This document shows, in pieces, positions 18,846 through 25,650 of a stretch of 64,000 nt of DNA. Source of the DNA: UBA5704 sp036380715 (GTDB taxonomy: Bacteria > Acidobacteriota > Thermoanaerobaculia > Multivoradales > UBA5704); contig DASVEF010000113.1 in the NCBI GenBank assembly GCA_036380715.1, positions 20,516 through 84,515 on the forward strand, read 5' to 3'. Within the stretch, counting starts at the first letter, position 1, and each line of letters begins with the position of its first letter. Under the pieces are notes generated by a model. The model was not told the origin of the DNA. It searched no databases and saw only the letters and a program-made list of their open reading frames with translations. The position numbers and the translations under genes were made by a program.

Positions 18846-19379
18846 GTGAAGGCGGGTCATCGTGAAACGGACTTTTCAGCCGAACAACCGTCGCCGCAAG
18901 CGGACTCACGGCTTCCTGGTGCGGATGCGTACGCGCAACGGCCGGGCGGTCATCTCGCGGCGCCGGGCGAAGGGGCGCAAGCGCCTGGGCGTCTGACGCC
19001 GGGCCCGCCGCGCGGGACGGGCCAGCGCCTGCCACCTGAAGAGAGGCTGCGGAGGCGGGCGGACTATCTCAGATGTTATCGAACGGGACGCCGGCGCCAT
19101 GGTGCGCTGGCGATTCTCTACTTCGTTCCGAACCAGGTCGGGCATCCACGCATCGGGATCACCGCCAGCCGCAAGGTCGGCAAGGCGGTGGTCCGTCACC
19201 GGCTCAAGCGCAGGATCAAAGAGGTCTACCGGCGATGGAAGGACCGAGGGAATCTCCCCGCGCTGGATCTGGTGGTCCACCTGAAGCCCGAAGCGGGCGG
19301 GTCGGACTTCCGGACCTTGCGGTCGGAGCTTCTGCGGCTGTTCTCCGGGGTCCTGCCGAAACGGGAGCCCGCGGGTTGA
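18846..19379 (+). CDS. rnpA: Ribonuclease P protein component (start unresolved, may enclose rpmH)
   Basis: Protein subunit of RNase P, which matures tRNA 5' ends. The family core begins near 19038 (EERLRRRADYLRCYRTGRRR), has the RNR-type helix VVRHRLKRRIKEVYRR and ends at 19379. Between the rpmH stop and the core no ATG, GTG or TTG occurs in frame, only CTG codons (18993, 19029). The nearest ordinary in-frame start is GTG at 18846, 16 bases before the rpmH start, which would give 177 residues and enclose rpmH in another frame, as known for Thermus. I list that start with reservation: it lacks a good ribosome site. Its stop overlaps the yidD TTG. Confidence 0.8.
   Translation: MKAGHRETDFSAEQPSPQADSRLPGADAYAQRPGGHLAAPGEGAQAPGRLTPGPPRGTGQRLPPEERLRRRADYLRCYRTGRRRHGALAILYFVPNQVGHPRIGITASRKVGKAVVRHRLKRRIKEVYRRWKDRGNLPALDLVVHLKPEAGGSDFRTLRSELLRLFSGVLPKREPAG
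18862..18996 (+). CDS. rpmH: 50S ribosomal protein L34
   Basis: 44 residues, complete: MKRTFQPNNRRRKRTHGF at the start, then VRMRTRNGRAVISRRR and the ending KGRKRLGV, the near-invariant L34 sequence. GTG start at 18862 with AAGG nine bases upstream. First gene of the classic rpmH-rnpA-yidD-yidC-jag-rsmG-parA-parB order that lies beside the origin in many bacteria. It lies entirely inside the open frame that continues into rnpA. Confidence 0.97.
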   Translation: MKRTFQPNNRRRKRTHGFLVRMRTRNGRAVISRRRAKGRKRLGV

Positions 19380-19582
19380 CCCGTCTCCTCGTGGCGCTGC
19401 TCGACCTGTACAAGCGCCGGGTCTCGCCGCTCCTCCCCCCGTCGTGCCGCTTCACCCCCACCTGCTCGGAATACTCACGGCTGGCCCTGCTCAAGCACGG
19501 CCTCGCCCGCGGCGTCGCCCTCACGTTCTGGCGGCTGCTGCGCTGCCAGCCCTTGCACCCGGGAGGCGTCGACCTCCCGTGA
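19376..19582 (+). CDS. yidD: Membrane protein insertion efficiency factor YidD
   Basis: 68 residues from TTG at 19376, which overlaps the rnpA TGA (TTGA). Pattern LLVALLDLYKRRVSPLLPPS, CRFTPTCSEYSRLALLKHG and RLLRCQPLHPGG, with the three conserved cysteines, matches YidD. Works at the inner membrane with YidC. A second, longer YidD homologue lies at 44613-44924. Confidence 0.93.
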   Translation: MTRLLVALLDLYKRRVSPLLPPSCRFTPTCSEYSRLALLKHGLARGVALTFWRLLRCQPLHPGGVDLP

Positions 19583-19628
19583 CGAGGGCCACCGACAATC
19601 GAGAGACGAGAGAGAGGATTCAAGGTCC

Positions 19629-21341
19629 GTGGATAATCGCCGGTTGTTTCTAGCCGCCGCCCTGTCGATGGCGCTCGTCATCGCCTGGTCGTTCCTTTTT
19701 CCCCCGAAGCCGATGGACCAGCAGGGCGCTCCGCGCCCGGAGGCCGGCGTGGAATCGCCGGCGCCCGCGCCGCCGGTGGCTCCCTCCCCCGCCCCCGTTC
19801 CTGACGCCGAGGCCCCCGTTCCCGGAAGCCCGTCCGGCGCCCAGGCCCCGATCCAGGCTAAGGCCGCGCCGCCCATCTCCGCCGGGCGCGAGCAGACCGT
19901 GGTGATCCGCGTTGAAGGCGTCCGGGCGGTCTTCACCAACCGCGGCGCCCAGCTCCTGTCGATGGAGGTTCTGGGCGCCAACGGCAAAGAGATGGTGGAC
20001 CTCGTGCGCCGCCGCCGCCAGGGTCCTTATCCCTACGGCCTGACCACGGCCAGCCGGCAGCCGCACCCGCTCGACCAGGCCCTGTTCGCCGCCTCGCCGA
20101 GCCCGGACGGCCGCTCCGTCACCTTCCGCTACCGCGGCCCCGAGGGGGAGGCCGAGAAGACTTTCGGATTCGACGAGAACCGCCTTCTCGACGTGCGGGT
20201 GCGGGTCGCGGGCCAGTCGGGCTGGGGGCTGGTCGTCGGCCCCGGCATCCGCAACCTGAAAGCCGAGGAGCTGAACAGCCAGTTCGTGAAGCCCGGCGTC
20301 GTCTTCAAGAAAGACGAGGTGAGCATCCTCGCGCCGCAGAGCACCGACGAGGCGCGGTCGGTTTCGGGAGACGGACTGCAGTGGATCGGCATCGAGGACA
20401 CCTACTTCCTGGCCGCCATGATCCCTCAGTCGGGGCTCGACCGCGCGGTGGTCGAGCCCTTCCTGATCGAGGGCGCGGGCGCCAAGGAGGGGGTGCGCTT
20501 CATCCCGCTGCCGCCCGAAGACCAGATGAGCAAGGAGCAGGAGGACCTGCCGCGCGATCTGCGGGTGATCCTGAAAGCCGCGGGCGACACCCTGGCCCTG
20601 CGCTCCTACTGGGGCTCCAAGGAGTACGAGAAGCTGGCGGCCCTCCCCTACGGCCTCGAGGAGACCGTGCAGCTCGGCTACTTCTCTTTCCTCGTCCGGC
20701 CGCTCCTCGCCGGCCTGCACTGGATCTACGAGCACATCGTGCCCAACTACGGCTGGGCGATCGTGGTGATGACGGTGCTGATCCGCGTCCTGCTCCTGCC
20801 GCTGACCCATACCAGCATGAAGTCGATGAAGAAGATGCAGGAGCTGAACCCGAAGATGCAGGCGATCCGCGCCAAGTACGCGACCAAGCTGCGTGACAAG
20901 CAGAACAAGCCGAACGTCGAGATGCAGCGCAAGATGAACGAGGAGATGATGGGCCTGTACAAGGAGCACGGGGTGAACCCGGCCGGCGGCTGCCTGCCGA
21001 TCCTGCTCCAGATGCCGATCCTGTTCGCCTTCTACAACCTGCTGAGCACCGCGGTCGAGCTGCGGGGAGCGCCGTGGCTCCTGTGGATCCGCGACCTCTC
21101 GGCGGCCGATCCCTATTACGTGCTCCCCCTGGTGATGGGAGCGACGCAGTTCCTCCAGGTCAAGCTCTCTCCGCAGACGGGGGATCCCATGCAGCGGCGG
21201 ATGTTCATGATCATGCCGCTGGCGTTCACCTTCCTGTTCCTCGGCTTCCCGAGCGGTCTCGTCCTGTACTGGCTGACCAACAACATCTTGACCATTGTGC
21301 AACAAGGGGTTTACAACCGTCTCCAGACGCGGAGCGCCTGA
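19629..21341 (+). CDS. yidC: Membrane protein insertase YidC
   Basis: 570 residues, Gram-negative type. An N-terminal signal anchor (about 5-23), a Pro/Ala linker, a large periplasmic beta domain (about 75-340) and the conserved five-helix insertase core starting at LGYFSFLVRPLLAGLHWIYE. The hydrophilic-groove Arg is in VMTVLIRVLLLPLTHTSMKS, and the substrate-contact region NPAGGCLPILLQMPILFAFY follows. Start GTG 19629. The large periplasmic domain argues for a diderm cell. Confidence 0.96.
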   Translation: MDNRRLFLAAALSMALVIAWSFLFPPKPMDQQGAPRPEAGVESPAPAPPVAPSPAPVPDAEAPVPGSPSGAQAPIQAKAAPPISAGREQTVVIRVEGVRAVFTNRGAQLLSMEVLGANGKEMVDLVRRRRQGPYPYGLTTASRQPHPLDQALFAASPSPDGRSVTFRYRGPEGEAEKTFGFDENRLLDVRVRVAGQSGWGLVVGPGIRNLKAEELNSQFVKPGVVFKKDEVSILAPQSTDEARSVSGDGLQWIGIEDTYFLAAMIPQSGLDRAVVEPFLIEGAGAKEGVRFIPLPPEDQMSKEQEDLPRDLRVILKAAGDTLALRSYWGSKEYEKLAALPYGLEETVQLGYFSFLVRPLLAGLHWIYEHIVPNYGWAIVVMTVLIRVLLLPLTHTSMKSMKKMQELNPKMQAIRAKYATKLRDKQNKPNVEMQRKMNEEMMGLYKEHGVNPAGGCLPILLQMPILFAFYNLLSTAVELRGAPWLLWIRDLSAADPYYVLPLVMGATQFLQVKLSPQTGDPMQRRMFMIMPLAFTFLFLGFPSGLVLYWLTNNILTIVQQGVYNRLQTRSA

Positions 21342-21380
21342 GCGAGAGGCGCAGCGCGGGAGACCCATTCGAGATCTGAT

Positions 21381-22496
21381 ATGAGCGAGCCCAAGCGCAG
21401 ATTCTTCTCCGGCGACAGCCTGCAACAGGCCCTGGTCCAGGCCGCCAACCACTACAACATCGATCCCGAAGAGATCGCCTACCGCAGCATCGAGAAGAAG
21501 CACGGCTTCATCAAGGTCCGCCGCAAGGTGGTCATCGAAGTCGACCCCGAGGCGCCGAAGCGCGACAAGGCCGCGGCCGCCGCGCGTCCGGCTCCCCCGG
21601 CATCCCCGCCTCCCCCGCCTCCGGCACCCCCGGCCGCGGAGGCGGCTCCCCGGCCCGCGGCCCCCCGGACCGAGCCGCCGCGCGCCCCCGCCGCTCCCGA
21701 GCGGGAGCGGCGCGCTCCGCAGGACCGGCGAGAGCGGCGGGATGACCGTCCCGGCCGCGACAACCGGCGCCGCGACGACCGGCGCGGCCCCGCCGAAGGG
21801 CGTGGGCGCAGCGAGGACCGGCTGGAGCGCGGCCGGCGCGAGCGCGAGGAGTGGCGCGACCGCCGCGAAGCCCGGGAGCAGGCGCCGCTCCGGGAGCCGG
21901 CGCCGCCGCGCGAGCCCCGCTTCGCGCCGCCGCCGTCGGCGTTCGTGACAGCGCCCGAAACGCGGTTCTCTCCCCTTCCCGCCTTCGGTAGCCTGGTCAC
22001 CCTTCCCGATACCCCGCGCCGCACGGCCGAGCGTTTCCCGCCCGCGGAGGGTCCGCAGGCCGAGGCCGCGGCGCGCGGGGCGGAGCTCCTGCTGCGGGTC
22101 GCCGGCCTCGAGCTCGCGCCGCGCGTCCTCCAGGGGGATGAGCGCCTGGAAGTGGACCTCTCCGGCCCGGACGTCGACTGGTGCTTCGCGGACGACGGCG
22201 AGCTCGTGCTGGCCGTCGAGCACCTGCTGCCGCGCCTGATCCGCACGCTGAGCGGCGAGGCGATCCTGGTGCGGGTGGATTGCGACAACTTCCAGGAGAT
22301 CCGGGAAGAGCGCCTGCGCAGCCTGGCGCAGCGCGTGGCCGAGGAGGTGCGCCGGCTCCGCAAGCCGCGCACCCTGGAGCCGATGAACCCGGGCGATCGC
22401 CGCATCATCCACGTCACCCTCGCCGACGACCCGGGCGTCGAGACCGAGAGCGAAGGGGACGGCTACTTCAAGCGGATCACGGTCCGGCCCATTTAG
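21381..22496 (+). CDS. jag: Jag/KhpB RNA-binding protein
   Basis: 371 residues. Jag-N domain at residues 1-55 (SGDSLQQALVQAANHYNI ... KHGFIKVRRKVVIEV), then a very long Pro/Ala/Arg-rich low-complexity linker (about 60-200), a KH-like domain (DLSGPDVDWCFADDGELVLAVEHLLPRL in outline) and an R3H region near the end (RRLRKPRTLEPMNPGDRRIIH). It lies between yidC and rsmG as usual. The linker is longer than in most family members, so identity rests on the end domains and position. Confidence 0.9.
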   Translation: MSEPKRRFFSGDSLQQALVQAANHYNIDPEEIAYRSIEKKHGFIKVRRKVVIEVDPEAPKRDKAAAAARPAPPASPPPPPPAPPAAEAAPRPAAPRTEPPRAPAAPERERRAPQDRRERRDDRPGRDNRRRDDRRGPAEGRGRSEDRLERGRREREEWRDRREAREQAPLREPAPPREPRFAPPPSAFVTAPETRFSPLPAFGSLVTLPDTPRRTAERFPPAEGPQAEAAARGAELLLRVAGLELAPRVLQGDERLEVDLSGPDVDWCFADDGELVLAVEHLLPRLIRTLSGEAILVRVDCDNFQEIREERLRSLAQRVAEEVRRLRKPRTLEPMNPGDRRIIHVTLADDPGVETESEGDGYFKRITVRPI

Positions 22497-22508
22497 GGGG
22501 CTGTCAGA

Positions 22509-22524
22509 CGTTTCACGGGAAACA
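22509..22524. other. parS: parS-like centromere site 1
   Basis: CGTTTCACGGGAAACA matches the parS consensus TGTTTCACGTGAAACA at 14 of 16 positions. Lies upstream of rsmG-parA-parB, the usual place for parS near the origin. Confidence 0.7.
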
Positions 22525-22529
22525 TCTTC

Positions 22530-22559
22530 GGGGCCACGTTCCACGTGAAACGTGGCCCC
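22530..22559 (+). terminator. parS: Hairpin containing parS-like site 2
   Basis: GGGGCCACGTT (22530-22540) pairs perfectly with AACGTGGCCCC (22549-22559), an 11-bp stem with an 8-base loop; no T-tract follows. Inside it, 22537-22552 reads CGTTCCACGTGAAACG, a 13/16 match to parS with the central CACGTG intact. It may end or attenuate the jag transcript and also bind ParB. Confidence 0.55.
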
Positions 22560-22575
22560 GGCCGCTCCAAGCTTC

Positions 22576-23214
22576 ATGCCCTTCCCCCTCCCTCAAATCT
22601 CCCGCTCTGATTTCGCGGCGGAGATCGCCGCCCTCTCCCCCGAGCCGCTGGCTGACCCTTCGGTCGACGCGCTCCACGCCCATTACCAGGAGCTGTCGCG
22701 CTGGAACCGGCGGCTGTCGCTGATCGGGCCGGGGACGGCGGGCGAGATCCTGGCCCGCCACTACGGAGAGGCGCTGGCGGCGCTGCCCCTGGTGCCGCGG
22801 GGGGCGCGGCACGGGCTGGACATCGGATCGGGCGCCGGGTTCCCCGGGCTGGTCCTGGCGGCGGCCCGGCCCGGGCTGGAGATGACCCTCGCCGAGGCGC
22901 GCGAGAAGAAGTGGGCCTTCCTCCTCGCCGCGGCGCGCCGGGCCTCATTGCCCTGCCGGTGCCTGAATGTTAGAGTGGGCGTTCCGTTACCCGCCGGCCT
23001 GCCGGCGAGCCTGGACGTGGTCACCGCGCGGGCGCTCAAGCTCGAACCCGAGGTCCTCGGCGCTCTCGCGGAGCGCCTGGGACCGGACGGCCGCATCCTG
23101 CTCTGGATCGGGGAGGAAGACCCCGATCTGCCGCCGGAATTGTCGCCGAGTGGAACGATCAAGCTCGAAGGGAGCGCCAGGCGGCGCATTCTGCAGCTCC
23201 GGCGCTTCCCTTGA
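22576..23214 (+). CDS. rsmG: 16S rRNA (guanine-527-N7)-methyltransferase
   Basis: 212 residues from ATG 22576; an in-frame GTG at 22552 lies in the hairpin and is less likely. SAM-binding motif GLDIGSGAGFPGLVLA (about 80-95), LAEAREKKWAFL, and the catalytic-region DVVTARALK. Modifies G527 in the 530 loop of 16S rRNA; loss gives low-level streptomycin resistance in other species. Sits between jag and parA as in many genomes. Confidence 0.94.
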   Translation: MPFPLPQISRSDFAAEIAALSPEPLADPSVDALHAHYQELSRWNRRLSLIGPGTAGEILARHYGEALAALPLVPRGARHGLDIGSGAGFPGLVLAAARPGLEMTLAEAREKKWAFLLAAARRASLPCRCLNVRVGVPLPAGLPASLDVVTARALKLEPEVLGALAERLGPDGRILLWIGEEDPDLPPELSPSGTIKLEGSARRRILQLRRFP

Positions 23215-23237
23215 GACGGTAAATTACGGGAAACTCG

Positions 23238-23996
23238 ATGAGCACGATTCTCGCCATCGCCAATCAGAAGGGCGGTGTCGGCAAGACGACGACCGCCATC
23301 AACCTGGGCGCCGGGCTCGGCGCCCTCGAGCGCCGCGTCCTCCTGGTCGACTGCGACCCGCAGGGGAACGCCACGCGCGGTCTCGGCATCAAGGCCGAGC
23401 CGCCCCACCTCTACCATGCCCTCACCGGCGAGGCCGAGATCGCGGAGACCATCCGCTCCACCAACTTCCCCAACCTGGACCTCATTCCGTCGCAGCGCGA
23501 TCTGGTCGGCGTCGAGGTCGAGTTCGTCGGGGAGAAGGGATGGGAGGGGCGCCTCAAGAAGAACCTGCGCCAGCTCTCCGACCGCTACGACACGATCCTG
23601 ATCGACTGCCCGCCGTCGCTCGGCCATCTCACGGTGAGCGCGCTGACCGCGGCGGACGGGCTGATCGTGCCGCTCCAGTGCGAGTACTTCGCCCTGGAGG
23701 GGATCAGCGAGCTGATGTCCACGGTCAAGCGCATCCAGGGCGGGCTCAACACGCGCCTCAACATCGCGGGCATCCTGCTGACCATGTACGACGACCGGAC
23801 CAACCTGTCGCGCGACGTGGCCGACGAGATCCGCCGCCACTTCGGCGCCAAGGTCTTCCAGACCGTGGTGCCGCGCAACATCCGCCTCGCCGAGGCGCCG
23901 AGCCACGGCCTTCCCATCTTCCAGTACGACATCAAGTCGCGCGGCGCCGAGGCCTACTTGGCGCTGGCGCGCGAGTTCCTGCGGAGGGCGGCTTGA
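23238..23996 (+). CDS. parA: Chromosome partitioning ATPase ParA
   Basis: 252 residues. Deviant Walker A IANQKGGVGKTTTAINLGA with the signature lysine, Walker A' LLVDCDPQGNATRGLG, Walker B ILIDCPPSLG, and VVPRNIRLAEAPSHGLP near the end. A dynamic nucleoid-bound ATPase that segregates ParB-parS complexes. ATG 23238; its stop overlaps the parB TTG. Confidence 0.96.
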   Translation: MSTILAIANQKGGVGKTTTAINLGAGLGALERRVLLVDCDPQGNATRGLGIKAEPPHLYHALTGEAEIAETIRSTNFPNLDLIPSQRDLVGVEVEFVGEKGWEGRLKKNLRQLSDRYDTILIDCPPSLGHLTVSALTAADGLIVPLQCEYFALEGISELMSTVKRIQGGLNTRLNIAGILLTMYDDRTNLSRDVADEIRRHFGAKVFQTVVPRNIRLAEAPSHGLPIFQYDIKSRGAEAYLALAREFLRRAA

Positions 23997-24874
23997 ACGT
24001 CGGCAAGAAACGGGGTCTCGGCCGCGGCCTGGACGCCCTGATCCAAAAGGAAGAGCCGGCCGCGCCCGCGGTGGCACCGCCGGTCCAGGCCCTCCCGGTC
24101 GCCAGCCTGCGGCCCAACCGGTTCCAGCCCCGCACCACCTTCGACGAGTCGCAGATCGAGGAGCTCGCCGAATCGATCCGCGCCCAGGGGGTGATCCAGC
24201 CGCTGGTCGTAGCGCCGGACCCGGCGGTCTCCGGCGTCTACATGATCATCGCCGGCGAGCGCCGCTGGCGGGCCTCCCGCAAAGCCGGGCTCGAAACCGT
24301 GCCGGTGGTGGTGCGCGAAGTCTCCGGCGACCGCGAGCTGCTGGAGCTGGCCCTGGTCGAGAACCTGCAGCGCAGCGATCTCAACCCGCTCGAAGAGGCG
24401 GAAGCCTACCTGGCTCTCCACGACAAGTTCAGCCTGTCGCAGGAGGAGGTCGCGGCGCGCGTGGGCAAGGCGCGCACCACCGTGACCAACTCGCTGCGCC
24501 TCCTCCGCCTGCCGGATGAGGTCCAGGAGCTGCTGCGCGAAGGGCGGCTCACGGCGGGCCAGGCGCGGCCACTCCTCGGGCTTGCCACGCCGGACGAGCA
24601 GGTGCGCCTCGCCGAACGCGCGGTGCGCGAGGGGCTCTCCGCGCGCGACATGGAGCGGGAAGCCTCCGCGGCTCCTCGCGAGAGCAAGAAGAAAGCGTCC
24701 CGGCCGGTCGAGGTCAACACGGCCGCGGCAGCGGAGAAGCTCACCCGGCGCCTCCAGACCAGGGTGGAGATCCGGCGGCGCGGCAAGGGTGGGCGGCTCG
24801 AGATCCATTTCCATTCCGAAGAGGAGCTGATGCGCCTCTACGACCTCCTGATGGAGCGGGGAGACAACCCATGA
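23993..24874 (+). CDS. parB: Chromosome partitioning protein ParB
   Basis: 293 residues from TTG 23993 (TTGA overlap with parA). N-terminal KRGLGRGLDALIQ motif that contacts ParA, the CTPase motif GERRWRASRKAGL (about 85-97), the nucleotide-contact segment ENLQRSDLNPLEEA, the HTH (LSQEEVAARVGKARTTVTNSLRLLRL region) and a C-terminal dimerisation domain. Two parS-like sites lie 1.5 kb upstream. Confidence 0.95.
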   Translation: MNVGKKRGLGRGLDALIQKEEPAAPAVAPPVQALPVASLRPNRFQPRTTFDESQIEELAESIRAQGVIQPLVVAPDPAVSGVYMIIAGERRWRASRKAGLETVPVVVREVSGDRELLELALVENLQRSDLNPLEEAEAYLALHDKFSLSQEEVAARVGKARTTVTNSLRLLRLPDEVQELLREGRLTAGQARPLLGLATPDEQVRLAERAVREGLSARDMEREASAAPRESKKKASRPVEVNTAAAAEKLTRRLQTRVEIRRRGKGGRLEIHFHSEEELMRLYDLLMERGDNP

Positions 24875-25275
24875 TCTTCAAGTCCGAAGGCAAGCAGAGC
24901 GACCTCAACGGCTTCCTGGACAGCGGCAGCCACATCCAGGGCGAGCTGAGGTTCCAGACCACCTTCCGGGTGGACGGCAAGTTCAACGGCGTGGTGGTGT
25001 CGGAGGGCGAGCTGATCGTGGGCCAGGGGGGCGAGGTCGAGGGCGACCTGCACGTCGGCCAGATTGTCATTTCCGGTATCGTTCGCGGCACTATCCGCGC
25101 CTCCCGGCGCATACATTTATCCCAAACCGGAAAATTGTTCGCGGATATCGACACTCCTTCGCTCGTCGTCGAGGACGGCGGCTTCTTCGAGGGGCGCTGC
25201 TCCATGGTCCGCGAGGAGGCCAAAGCCAAGGTCGCCGCGGCGCCCGGGCCCAAGCTGGTCGCAGCGAAGGGGTGA
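24871..25275 (+). CDS. Bactofilin
   Basis: 134 residues, bactofilin (DUF583) core of repeated beta strands: SHIQGELRFQTTFRVDGKFN, GELIVGQGGEVEGDLHVGQI, SGIVRGTIRASRRIHLSQTG. These polymerise without nucleotide into cytoskeletal filaments and in Myxococcus interact with ParABS. The gene overlaps the parB stop (ATGA), supporting a link with chromosome segregation. Its last codons (KLVAAKG) are duplicated 369 bases downstream beyond an inserted nucleotidyltransferase gene. Confidence 0.92.
   Translation: MIFKSEGKQSDLNGFLDSGSHIQGELRFQTTFRVDGKFNGVVVSEGELIVGQGGEVEGDLHVGQIVISGIVRGTIRASRRIHLSQTGKLFADIDTPSLVVEDGGFFEGRCSMVREEAKAKVAAAPGPKLVAAKG
25251..25271 (+). repeat. Direct repeat, left copy (bactofilin 3' end)
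   Basis: A 21-base sequence at the end of the bactofilin gene, repeated at 25620-25640 with one mismatch. The two copies flank the MNT-type gene and both can be read as KLVAAKG-stop, suggesting the segment between them was inserted. Confidence 0.8.
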
Positions 25276-25286
25276 GAGAATCCTGA

Positions 25287-25619
25287 ATGCGCAACACGAA
25301 GCCTCTTGAACGAAAAGAGATCCGGCAGATGGTTCGCCGGATTGTGAGCCGATTTCAACCGGACAAGATCATCCTCTTCGGTTCGCATGCGCGCGGCGAT
25401 GCCGGCCCGAACAGCGATGTCGATTTGCTCATCGTGATGCCATTCTCCGGCTCCAAGCGGGAGAAGCAGGTTGAGGTCCGCCTCGCCCTGCGAAGTATTC
25501 GTATTCCGAAGGACATTGTGGTCACGACACCTGAGGAGTTCCTTTGGCGCCAAGAAATCCCGGGAACGATCGAGCGGCCCGCGGCGCTGGAGGGACGGGT
25601 CCTGTATGCCCGATCCTGA
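25287..25619 (+). CDS. MNT-type minimal nucleotidyltransferase (orphan antitoxin-like)
   Basis: 110 residues. Nucleotidyltransferase motif LFGSHARGDAGPNSDVDLLIV (G-S and D-x-D, about 32-52) and a downstream conserved EFLWRQEIPG segment. Such proteins normally form HEPN-MNT pairs in which the MNT adenylylates the HEPN RNase toxin. Here no HEPN gene follows: an overlapping ATG (25606) opens a frame that after about four codons runs into a copy of the bactofilin end and stops. So the partner appears lost. Lower-GC codons than its neighbours suggest transfer. Confidence 0.85.
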   Translation: MRNTKPLERKEIRQMVRRIVSRFQPDKIILFGSHARGDAGPNSDVDLLIVMPFSGSKREKQVEVRLALRSIRIPKDIVVTTPEEFLWRQEIPGTIERPAALEGRVLYARS

Positions 25620-25640
25620 CAAGCTGGTCGCGGCGAAGGG
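25620..25640 (+). repeat. Direct repeat, right copy
   Basis: 20 of 21 bases identical to 25251-25271, followed by ATAG, which closes the KLVAAKG frame. Probably the original bactofilin 3' end or a duplication made on insertion of the MNT cassette. Confidence 0.8.
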
Positions 25641-25650
25641 ATAGACCCTT

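Noticed and set aside
19650..22577. 975-codon open frame on the minus strand opposite yidC and jag
   Set aside because: It runs antisense to two clearly conserved genes, is very rich in Arg/Gly/Leu/His/Val as expected from high-GC antisense frames, and has no recognisable domain.
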